The notes under the pieces are model-generated. The model saw only the letters and a list, made by a program, of their open reading frames with translations, was not told the origin of the DNA and ran no database searches. From contig NC_133473.1 in NCBI RefSeq assembly GCF_025370935.1, forward strand, positions 8,839,809 through 8,903,808: 64,000 nt of DNA, given 5' to 3'. Shown here piece after piece: positions 1-12,400 of the stretch; position 1 is the stretch's first letter, and each line of letters starts with the position of its first letter. The DNA comes from Choristoneura fumiferana. Lineage: Eukaryota; Arthropoda; Insecta; Lepidoptera; Tortricidae. The translations under genes and the position numbers were made by a program.

Positions 1-181
1 TCCTCGCATTATTGAAAAAAGCACTAAGTATATATGCCTCAGCGGAAATGGCTCAGCTAGGCTTCGTCCGTCAAACTCCACCAATTGCTTTTTCCTGGCC
101 TCGGCAGTAAAGTACTATTTCTTGAGGACTTTCTTTACACATCAATCCGCTTCCTCCTTTAATTTTAACATATTCCGACAG

Positions 182-3100
182 GTGTCAGCAGCCCAGCACA
201 TGCAGGTGAGCGGCGCGGGCGGCGGGCACGTGTCCGTTGCCGCGCAGCAGGGCATGTACGCCAACTTCCAGCACCAGGGCACGCCTTCGCCGCAGCACCA
301 TCAAGGTAAACCTTACAGACTTACTGCACACGACATAACATGTCACAAGCATGTTGCCGTGGTGTGTCCAGAAGCCGTATTGTCTAACGCGCTCTGTCTC
401 GTGTCGTCTTTGTTCCAAGTACAAAATCCTGCTAGAAAAAAACTCGATTCAATGACGTAATTAAATATAAATATATTGTTTCTTCATCTGCGTGGTCTTA
501 GATTTATTTCAGTCAGTTGATACCTGCCATCAAAATTTTATGAACAACACTCATAGTTTCAGAATAAAATACCTGTGTCGTTCGTACAGACAGACCAACA
601 AACAAATGGACAGGACCAAATAGTATATACAGATCAAATAGTATGGACAGACTATTATAGTAACCATAACAGTATACATTTAACCAAAGTTTCAGCCAAA
701 CCAACAGTCATTCTTCTAAGCCTGTCCCATTAAATTCTTTAAATTGACGTATCTATTTATTTGTGAACCGATTAGAATGAAATAAACACTAAATATCCCA
801 GGAAACGACAGTACATCAGTGAATTAAAACCGAATTCTACTAGGTTAAGCCGTTTCTGAGATTAGCGTGAGCAAAAGTGCAGATAAACAGACAAACCGAC
901 AAACAGACAATAATTCTAAAAATCATTGTTGTGGGTTCTATTGCGCTAATAAATACCTGTAGTAAGAGTTTTTCTCAAATATTTTCAATGTACAGACACC
1001 AACTTAATACAGATTTATTATATGTATAGAATAGACACTGACGTGCATTGGGTCGAATCCAGGGTAGGCAGTTGGTCGTTAGCGCCGCTGCAGCGCGCCT
1101 TCAGAACTAGCGCTGCCTACCTTGCTGCTAGTCAGTGCACGTCAGTGCGTGCAGTGGTGATGGTATATTACACTAAATACAATGCGAATACGCTTTGCGA
1201 ATTGAAGTCCATTATTATCAAGATATGAAATATGATAAAATATATCGGCCCAGACGCGTGATATTTCTCCGTGCAGTATTCACTGGTGTTGTGAGCGATT
1301 GTTATGTGCAGAATCTAATGTTTACAGTGAGTCAACGTTCAGTTGAAAAGTGGCGATATAAAGAGCCATTTTTTTAGGTCGACTTCACAAATCACAAAGT
1401 CATTTTTACCGACGTGTGCTTTACTTTATGATGCGTACTTATAAATAAAGATTAAGGGGCTGTTTCACTATCCATTGATTAGCGTTAACTGGCGGTTAGC
1501 TAATCAATGGATGGTGAAACAGCCCCTAAATTAGATAAACTTCGTTTTCCCCGTTTAAAGCAATACAAACAATACGTTTAGCGCGGTCGTTAAAAATAAA
1601 AATGATAGCCAACCCATCATACCTTTTGACATGGATATGTGCGAGGCTGAACAAGCAAAGCTATTTCTTAGCTGATATTAGCATATTTTGTTCTTTTTTT
1701 ATTGAATTATTAGATCACTTTAAAGACTTCTTGAAATAAATATGACACAATGTTTTGAAAGTATACATTCGTATTGGCAAGCGTCTCAGGCATGTCGCTC
1801 TCACCGCCATATTGTGAAGTAGGTAGGCTAATAAATAACAAAAGTAATATTCATTTCAATGAAATGCTAAACCGATGATTCAATTCCGGGCTGGGGAATG
1901 GAATGCACGCATAGCTATATCTGCCTACCGAGAAATAGTTCGATACGTCGAAGGAAATAGCACGTTGTCCTATTTAAGTGTAATAGAGTTACTGTGCCGT
2001 CAACTCGCGCGGTCATTTTAAAAATAATAAACAAAGAGATATCGTGTAGCAGGTTTTTTTTTCATAACACACACTTTGTCAGTACGGTGACCAGTGCTGT
2101 GTGTCGGCGCAATCAAATAGAGTCCTTAATAGATCAGTTTAAGGGCGAGAACAAGTGAAGATCCCCGTTTATCGTAAGTGGTTATGTGGCGCGGGGAGGG
2201 CGAGGTTGACGATCTGCGAGAATGCGCCAACTCGCGCATCCCATATTGCATGCAAGCTCGGGGTTGACATAGATTGACGCATGTGCATTGAATATACTTA
2301 TGTATGCACCAACAGATATAGCATTTAAAAAAAATATGAAACAATTTATTTGTTCCTGAGTCTTTCAGTTTTCGTGACTTTATGGGATATATGCACTTGT
2401 TTTCTTTTATGTTAGAAAGCGACTTGAGCTGTCGTTACTTTTTAAAAGACTTCAAAAAAGGAGGAGGTTATCAATTTGGTTGTATTTTTTTTATGTTTGT
2501 TACCTCAGAACTCCGTCATTTATGAACCGATTTGAATTTTTTTTTTTGCTTTCGTCTAGGAATGTTTTCAATTAGGTCTCATAAGCACCAAATTAGGATT
2601 TGATGATTGGATCTTAAGGAAATCGAGGGAACTCTTCAAATGTTGTAGGGACACCTATAGTAAATTGGATATATTTAGTAGTAACTCGTGCATTTGCTTT
2701 TGAAAATCATCATTTGGTGAAGTGGAACTGATGATGACGACCACAGTTGACCATTGGAGTTACTACTCAATAACAAGTACTTCACGCGTTGAATTTTAAT
2801 TACTTTGACACAGTTGCTAAGCAATTTATGCTCCTCGTAATGCATATGGTAAAACGGGTGGTGAAGCACCAGGACTCTTCAATAATGAACGTCTCTGCAT
2901 CGGAAAAAACAATCTTTCGTAAAAGGTGACGAGCAGTTGATATTTAACTATTGTATCTTAAATCATTTACACTAGAAAGCCTGAAAAAAAATTATAACAA
3001 AAGATTGAACCGACTACAAAAAACCATGAAAATAATTTTCTACCAGTCTGAAGTCGGTCGGTGCCTCAGCACGAGCCAGCAGGAGTGATTGAAGCCCAAT

Positions 3101-3465
3101 ATATAGTATGTAGGTGAGGTAGATGACTATAGGTCCACTCCTGCTGGCTCGTGCTGAGGCACCGACCGACTTCAGACTGGTAGAAAATTATTTTCATAGC
3201 TTTTCGTAGTCGGTTCAATTTTTTGTTATAAAATTTTAAGACTGTAAATTACGACCAATCTTAGCGTTACTTTTAATTAAAAAATGATTTTGATGCTTGT
3301 TGTAATGATTTAGATAATAGACGAATTCAATTCTACAAATTATTTAAATTTATCTTGTGGTAACATATCGTATCTAACTATGTATTGTAATGTATGTAGT
3401 TTTTAGGGTTCCGTACCCAAAGGGTGCCAACGGGACCCTATTACTAAGACTCCGCTGTCTGTCTA

Positions 3466-3498
<33 letters not shown>

Positions 3499-6400
3499 CA
3501 CAGGGCTCTATCTCTTAAGCTGTAAAAGTTAGAAACTTGAAATTTTCACAGATTATGTATTACTGTGGCCGCTATAACAACAAATACTAAAAATAAAATA
3601 AAGTTACAAATTAAAGGGGGTCGTCATACAAGAAACGTGTTTTTTTTCAGCGTTTTTTGGTTGCTAGGCGTTATTAGCCGTTGCTAAGGCGACCGAGTAG
3701 CCTAGCAAAGACTAGCTATTTCGTTTGAATATTTACCTTTTAAGTTTGCGATTTTAATGATGTTTTATAAAAGCTTCTATAATATAATATAGTGACTGTC
3801 TGATTGTGTGGGTTATTCGTTTTTGTGCAAAATTAATAAAGCAATTTATGAACCACAAACCTCAATGAAGCCAACTTTGATAAAGCGCTCGCCAAATCCA
3901 CACCGTATAATCACTATGTTTACTTATTGTTTTTTACACTAAAAATCATACTAAGTATTTAACACTATTTACAAGGTTTACAATAAGTACAGTTTAAAAT
4001 TTGTTCACACTAGTCGAGCTTCTTATTATTTAATTACACAACATACGAAGTCCGCTGAATTTCCGCGAATATACCGCTCTGACAGATAGCCATTTTTTTC
4101 TGCCGCTGCGCATGGCAAGTCTAAAGCGCTATTCAGCCTCCGACAGGGCGACAGCCAAAGAGGATGAGAATTTAAAATTGTTTTTATTCAAAATACTTGC
4201 ACCTAGTGCTTACATTTTGGTGATATGTTTACATTAACTTGTAATGTTAGTTATGTTTGTTCGGGTGGAATTAACATTTCAACTTAATTTTGGAGTATAT
4301 CTTCAAACGATTGAGCTGAAATTTTGCATGCATGTATAAATCCGATGACAATGCAATATTATTATGACGTAGAGCTGATCTGATGATAAAGTTAAGAGGT
4401 TGGCCATAGGAACTCTGTAATAAAACGCCACGACCGCATCGATTTTGGTCTCATTTGATTCGTCTTGACGACTACCTACTTTCAAAATCTATGTTCAGAT
4501 ATTTATTTTGCATGTCATCCACATGCACGAGAATGTTTTCGAAGATTAAAAAAACTTGTTAATTGTTGTTATTCGCGGCCGACCATGTAATGCGAGGCAA
4601 TTATAGCTGTTACAAGTCAGCGAGCTGAACCATTCTCCTCTTAAAGAAATGTTATCATGGACGGACTGACTTTTGTCCGAGACTTCCTTCGCGCAGATTT
4701 TTTTGACTGTACCTAAACTGATAAAAACTTTATTCAAACTGTCTGTAATCTTAGGGGATCAAGGATTATTTTTGTTTCATTAAAAGCTTTTATTTAATTT
4801 GCCGTTGTGTTGGCATAGGTCAAATCTTGGAAGTCCCACAACATCCAGTGGTCGCATGGACTTGGAATTTGATACATCAATGCAAGTACTAAACTATAGA
4901 ACTATTGAACCAATTTACAATAATAATTATTTCATTTTACGTCCAAAATGTGGCAGTTATAAAGAAAGTGTCGCCCTTATTTAATTTATTTTCTTTATTG
5001 TCGCACTCTAGAAGATGTATCAGAAGAACAAAGTCTGTCATTATATAATATCGCTGTCTCGATAATGGAATGGTTAGTCGCGTGGGGATGGATACTGCAT
5101 AGTGAAGTGATGAATCACGAGCGAAGATGCTCGTGTGAGCAAAAATGTACTGGAAAATGTTTAAATTTGAGATTATTTGTTAATAAACTGAGGTTTTGTA
5201 CTTTTTTAATTTAATCAACTTAAATATAAATTCTTTTACACTCAGTTTATTGGAAGCCCACTAATTATAAATGCGAAAGTTTGTAAGTCTGTTTGTTTGT
5301 TTCTTCATCACGTCTAAACCATTGAACCGATTTCGTTGAAATTTAGTTCTTATCCCGGAAAATTTGATAGTTCCCGCGGGATAGCGATAAACGAATTCTA
5401 CGCGGACGGAGTCACGGCTAACGGCCAGTTAGATAATAATTTATCAACATTGATTGTTACCTTGGACAGACATTTTCCTTTGTTGTTAGGGTTTTGAGTT
5501 TTGAGTTTTGTCACGTAGTCAAAGTGACAAAAGTGGTACCTTTATAGGGTCGCAATGTCGGTCCGTCTATCCGTAGATTAGCTGACAGTCTTAGTACTCG
5601 TAAGCTGTAATAAATTATCTAAAAGCTGTTATAAATCTCTCGGTGCGCGAGATCGACTCACATACTTACCTGGTTTTTTCTCATGTACCCCATAAAGTGG
5701 GGTGTCGTTGGATAGGTCAATTGATTCAAGGATCGGTCGGTTCAGAGTGCGAAATTTCTTTAGTGTGCAGTGTGCACATTTCAAGTCAAATGGTTTCATT
5801 TGGATAGGTACGTGAAAAAATCCACTGTAGTAGTATAATATAGGAAGTTTATCATAACACATATACATATATATGTGTTTATTTTATTATAGGTTGTACC
5901 TACAGGTTAACGAGTTATATCGATCAAAATTTAGTATTGAGTATTTGCCGCTTGTTGGTACAGGCCCAATACACAGTTGGCCGGTCTTAAATAGTAGTTG
6001 CGCTTTTACGAGTAAGAGTCTTGCGTGCTAGTATGGAAATCGTCGTTGAACGAGCAGTAATGCGGCAAGTGCCCCGCTGTTCTGTCCCGCTGCTCGCACA
6101 CTTAGGGCGCGCCTGACTTTCGCGTGGTATAACAAAGCTGTTGATTTAATTACACGGCTAAAATAAAAATAAATATCCTCGCTAAGAAACAAAACTAAGC
6201 TCAGAGTATTACAATATTATGACTTTCAGTTTTCCTTAGATAATTTCTCTGAATTTCTGTGACCAAACAGATAATATCAAATGTAGCTTGGATACAGTAC
6301 AGTCAGCATCAAAAGTAGCTGGTTACTTTTGTACTTTGTCGTTTCACAGCCACGTAGGTACTAAGCGCCATACAACATTGACAAATGTGTTAATGTGACA

Positions 6401-9400
6401 AAGTAAAAAAGTAACCAGCTACTTTTGATGCTGACTGTACCTAGTTTGATCACCGTACAGGAAAAGGACGAAAACGATACAATTAACAGATTTTTAAAAT
6501 ACGTAACTACCCTAATAGGCACTCCGGCATACATTGCTAATAAAAACACCATTATTCACTTATACTCGTAAACATATAACTACATGTTTTATACGAGAGT
6601 GCGCTTAGACACAGTCCCCGCCGCCGAGACATACTCAATGACGAAGGGTTTCGGATAGACCTGGAACATGTCGAACGATTATCCGCATCTAAAACGTAGT
6701 AGTGACGTTTTGCATTAATTAACAGACTCACAATATCAAGTGTCAATGATGCCACTTAAAAATATCGTTTTACAAAAAAACGCTAGGTATAATTAATTCA
6801 TATTATAATATTAACAGTAGACTAGCGCAGGTTATATTATATTGGTAATATAGAGAGCAAACAGAATTACTTTCTAATCCCGAGTTTTAAAAGCACCAAG
6901 TCTACAGCTTTCAGTGTTATGTCACCAGCCTAGGTGATCGGTGTGAACGTAAAGTTGAATACGTACCTACCTATGAATAGTAAGCAACCTGAAGGACACG
7001 CACTCACTTTCTTCTAATGACAGAAGTTTTAGAATTGAAAATTATGCAAAAAAATTTCACATTATTGAAAAATAAATAAATAATAATAAATAAATAAATG
7101 TCATGGGACACTTCACACCAATTGACCTAGTCCCAAACTAAGCAAAGCTTGTACTATGAACTCTAGGCAACGGATAAACATACTTATATAGATAAATAAG
7201 TGTGAAATATTCGTATAAACGGACCTACCGTAGTAAGTAGACTAGTTAAGTTAGTTTTTAGTTTGGTTGGAGACCGAAAACCAGCGACCTCGCTGAGTCT
7301 CATGACCATTTTGCCTCACTTAATAATGTTATCTGTCTTGTATTGTAATTTTTGGTTTGTGGTGGTGAATAAAAATGTATATTATTATTATTATTATTAT
7401 TAAAATGATTTTTATGAGGCCCCCAATAATATTGAACCGAAAATCTGGTAAAGGTCGCGGGTACCAGTTAGATGCGAGTAGCGCGGGATCGATCGTTGTA
7501 GAACTTTTTGGTGAACGCCTTTGACCGGCGGTGAATGTCTTTCGGCTGATATGTTGATGATGATATTTTATTTAGAATTTTTTGTTTGTATAAAGTTAAT
7601 AGTTAAGTAGTTGATTGCAGATGACTTGGTCACTTTATAAACTGTATAATTGTACCGTTACAGGTGGAGGATGCGACTCTTACTCGGTGTCGCAGTCGCA
7701 AACCATAAACTTCTCGCAGGCGATGCGCGCGCGCCCCGCGCCGCCCGCCCCCGCGCCTGCGCAGAACCAGCAGCAGCTCAGTAAGTGCACAGGCTGTGAT
7801 TGCTAAGTGAAGAAATACCTACTATACATGTGATTGGAATACGAGGATATGAGGTCGGATATCTATCTACAAGCGGTCTACCCATACGCGTTAGGAAAAC
7901 CTTACAAGCTTACAACTTATAAGACACAAAGGTTCTTTCTAAGTTGTTCTTTTGCCTTGTGTCAATGTGGTCTATTTGTTGCTCTTTCTTGCTAAAACGA
8001 CTGGAATAGTACATTGTGTCGATGTACGAGATGTACGAGAGTCTATGACTGAGGGCTTAAATGAGTCGATGTTCGTAATTCTAGTACCGCCCGTGCGACA
8101 TACAATGTTTTTCATCACATTTGCGAGTAAAATTGTATATTTGTAAAAGAAAAAATATTATTCTTCCAAATAGTTATTGGCCATACCTTAGGCTACGCTT
8201 TTGGCAGCCCTCCCCCTCCCGCAGCATGCGCCTGAAGTGCGTGTGCGTCTGGGCGGTGGTGGCGTGCATCAGTACGGGCGATGACTCATTTACCGACCAC
8301 GGGTTTCATGACAAGCACATTAAGATCGAGGGTTTTATTTGGGGGGTTGCAAGCAAGGTAGCCTGCATGTTACGACACTGTTTAAGAGCAAATGTGATGA
8401 AAAAATTTGGATGACACGTAAGTAGTTGGAACTCGAGAAAAACAAATAGGCTACTGTAATCCCGATATTCCCTGGTATATTTATGCACGCATGTAAATTT
8501 TCAAAAAAATCAATTTCAATTTCTAGAGACATTATATTATGCACGAGTCTTCGTTATACAAGGGAAATTGGTAGTTTACTGCCTAACCTAACTTTATAAA
8601 GCGATGGCTACATCACCACTGCGCGCGCGGCGTCGTAAGTGAGACGGTGTGTCGCCGGAGTATAGGGTGCGTTGCCGACGCTAAGTGGCGCTGATGTTGT
8701 GCACAGAGGCAATACGGCACCAAGTACTGGACATATCCTATTATCTGCGACTCGTGGCGTACCGTGATGGCAACATGCCGCATTACAGCGCCGCGCCTTA
8801 TGTAAATTACAGCGTCGCGGCGTTACAGGTTACGAGGTCGCGCCGTGGTCATGTGGCCAGGCGCAACTTTGCGCGAGCGAAGGCGCTGGTGAATAATGCT
8901 AGTCTCACACTTTCGGTACCAGTGCCAACGTATGTGATCAAAAAATCCTTACTCTTGTGCCGGTGACACGCATGTGTCAACAGAATTTATACTTTTATGC
9001 CAGTGACAGTCATTCGTGACAGCGATAATTACGGCCGGCATAGCGTAGGGGCTTAGCTTAGCGGAACGTTGCCGGAGCTGAATGTGTTAAAAATATGTCA
9101 AAATTGTGACCTCTATGCATTTCCCAGGCGTGGCAGCAGCGGGCATGTCGCGCGAGCAGCAGGCTAAGATGCTGCAACAGCAGCAGCAGCTCATGCTGCG
9201 CGCGCAGCACCAGCAGATGCGGCCGCCGCCGCCCGACTACAAGGCGCGGTTCGTGGGCCCCGGGTGAGCTACAACATACGACCATCATCATCATATCAGC
9301 CGTTGGACGTCCACTGTTGGATTTGACATATAGATCCCATAAACCTACAATTGCTTCGCTTGGAAGCGGCCTGCATCCACCGTGATCCCGTGGTTTTAAA

Positions 9401-12400
9401 CAGACCAGGTCATCCATACATCTCGTTGCTGAACGTCCTACGCTACGCTAACCGATCCGCGGTCTCCATTCGAGGACACACGATGTCGTATGGTTATTTT
9501 TCAGGGGGCTGGCCCCTCAGATGTGGCAAAGCAAAATGGATACTCAAATCCAAAGGCAAATTTTATTGTGTTTCTATAGGTAAGATAAAGAGGCTTATCG
9601 TATTTCATAGTACGAAACCCTGTATGTACTGTAAAACGCTAATACTAACCAGCAGATCTGCGACAGCTTGAAACTCGTTATTTATCTACTCTAAGGTACA
9701 ATTTTGATCACTGTTACTGTCAAGAAAACATTAGCATTGAACGGTTTAATACATACAAAATGTCGATCTTAGTTAAATGTTTATGTAGCTAAATTTAGTT
9801 AGGCGAATTCCCATTTCCAAGCGCCCCTTTAAATTACTTTGTATATTCTGTGTCCTTAGACCGGGGCAGGCGGGCGGCGTCGGTGGCGTCGGTGGCGTCG
9901 GCGGCGTGGGCGGCGCGGCGGGCGCACGGCGGGCGGCGCCGGCGCCGCGCGCGTTTCCGCCGCACGCGCACCCGCGCCAGTACGCGCCCGAGTGGCGGCA
10001 CGTGTTCATGCAGCAACAGGTCGCGAGGCAACAGTTCCCGCAACACCATCAAGGTTAGTCGCCGCACTACACTGCAGCATATAAGGTTTCCGAAGAGTAT
10101 TATTGCTATAGAGAAAAAGCATTTTAACAAAAAAATTGAACCGCTGAAAAAACTGAAAAGCAAAAAATACTACCTTTTTTGTTTGCCCTTAATCTAGGTA
10201 CCAGTTTGAAGTCGGTGCCTCAGCACGAGCCTGGAGGAGTGATAGAAGCCCGTCAGATAGACGACTATAGGTCCACTCCTCCTGGCTAGTGCTGACGCAC
10301 CGACTTCAAACTGGTACCTAAATTAAGGTCAAACAAAAAAGGCTTTTCAGTTTTTTCGGCGGTTAAATTTTTTGTTAAAAAGTTTCTATTTTATGCTTTT
10401 TCCCACCCTTGGGGTTATTTTTTTTTTTAAAAGAGAGGCAAACCTGGCCAAATTTGCATGTGTAGTACAGGCGCTAACTGCACTGCACTGCGTGGCGGAG
10501 TACGAACTAAATCTACAATAACACGCACACGGGTGCACACAACATTTTTTTTTATTTCTGTCATCATCATCATCATCCTACTACAGTCCACAGAGTCCAC
10601 TTAACAAAATACCAATAACAAATAACACAATCAGCAAAAAACTGAAAACAACTCAAAAAACGTAGCAATTTCCGCGAAAAACCTGACAGTTGAAAGACAG
10701 ATAAATTTTTATAAGTCCACGTTTACGACTTTTTGTCTAGGATACAATGCTGTTAGTAGGATCATCAAGTGACACTACCTGGTTTGACTATTCAAACCTT
10801 TATGGTAATTACATGAAGATCTGAATTATCAGGTCGTATATTTTTAGGGTTCCGTACCCAAAGCGTAAAAACGGGACCCTATTCCCTATTCACTGTCCGT
10901 CTGTCTGTCACCAGACTGTATGTCGTGAACCGTGATAGCTAAACAGTTGAAATTTTCACATATGATGTATTTCTGTTGCCGCTATAACAACAAATACTAA
11001 AAACAGAATAAAATAAATATGTCTGGGGGGCTCCCATACAACAAACGTGATTTTACAGTTTTTTTGCTAATGTCTAATGTTATATAGATAATGGTACGGA
11101 ACCCTTCGTGCGCGAGTCCGACTCGCACCCTATTGGCTATTGCACTAGTTTGTCTTGAATGAAGTTTGTGTTTATGAGTTGTAATGTCCAGGCGGATTCA
11201 GCATGGGCGGCGTCCACGCGGGCGCGGCGCAGCAGCAGCAGCAGCAGCAGCAGCAGCTCCAGATGCAGCACTCGCGTCTGCAACAGCAACAGCAACAGCA
11301 CCAGCACCAGCTCATGCAGCATCAGCATCACCAACAACAACAACAACAACAGAGGTATACCCTACTAATATTATAAACTAGCTTTTGCCCGCGGCTTCGC
11401 TCGCACACAATTGGTATATAGCAACTTGTTTTTGACGTGGGCGTTAACGATGGGCCTCATGAGGAAGCTCAAAGTCACTCAAAGGGCTATGGCAGACGAA
11501 AGGATCCCGTTCTTACAGTGTGGAGGTGAAGGAACTGCATGAACACACATTTCTTGCATAAAGGTAGCTATTATAAGGTCGCGGGTGAGCAAAGTAATTG
11601 TTTCAGTTCATAAATATTCTCGCTATATATTGGCAGTGGGCGGGGCACATTGCTCGCAGGACTGATGGCCGATGGGGTCAAAAGGTTCTCGAATGGCGTC
11701 CGCGGACCGGGAGACGAGCTGTCGGTAGGCCCTCAACAAGATGGAGCGACGACCTGGTTAAGATCGCGGGATCGCGGTGGATGCGAAAAGGATTAACATA
11801 GAATACTTTTTATCCCGATATTCCTACGGGATAAGGATAAAATCTCTCTCTCTCTCTCTCTCTCTCGATCGAGGCGCGTACGCGACGCAAAGCTATCAAA
11901 AATATGCAAATCGGATTCACACTCACGGCTTCTCGTATGAACGTGGACAGGGCCAATTCACTACACTTAGACCCTTGATGAAAAGCCGTGGTGGCCTAGC
12001 CTAGTGGAACTACGGCCCAAGCCCTCTCATTATGAGAGGAGGCCTGTGCCCAGCAGTGGGACGTAAATAGGCTGGGATGAGACCCTTGATGTAGTTTTTG
12101 GTTATCGTTCTCTTCTATTCAGAAGGACTGAAATAAAACGGTTACAAAACTAGAAAACTGTAGAAAACAAATAAATAATGACTTAATTTTGTGGAAATAA
12201 ATGAAGTTTCTACACATGATGAAATGTTACATACAATAGCTTTACCCATATTGAACTATATCTAAAGCCGATAAGATAACGCCAAGTACCTACAGATGTA
12301 ATAACACCATTTACAATGTATTTACAGGTCGGCCAATCAACAGCCTCCAATGTCGCATCTCATTATGCAACAAAATCAGATGATGAATGTTCAAGGGCAG

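Larger units (their letters stand above)
306..7663 (+). other. Large mastermind intron, filled with repeats
   Basis: This 7.4-kb intron has a GTAAAC donor and TTACAG acceptor. I see no credible coding exon. It contains fold-back elements at 1036-1147, 1454-1528, 2991-3232 and 6297-6440, a gggttccgtac-family repeat near 3403-3690, a Helitron-like remnant near 5262-5420, a SINE tail near 7095-7200 and a LINE-like tail ending in (ATT)n near 7225-7402. The remainder is AT-rich DNA in which I recognise nothing. Confidence 0.6.

Noticed and set aside
8121..8966. Possible extra mastermind exons in GC-rich frames
   Set aside because: Neither frame fits the phase-1 to phase-1 junction between exons 7780 and 9128 with good splice sites, and composition is not Gln/Gly/Met-rich.
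9773..10197. Three overlapping frames around the Gly-Val repeat exon
   Set aside because: Only the spliced plus-strand frame in phase with flanking mastermind exons is supported. The others are shadows of a GGC-rich repeat.
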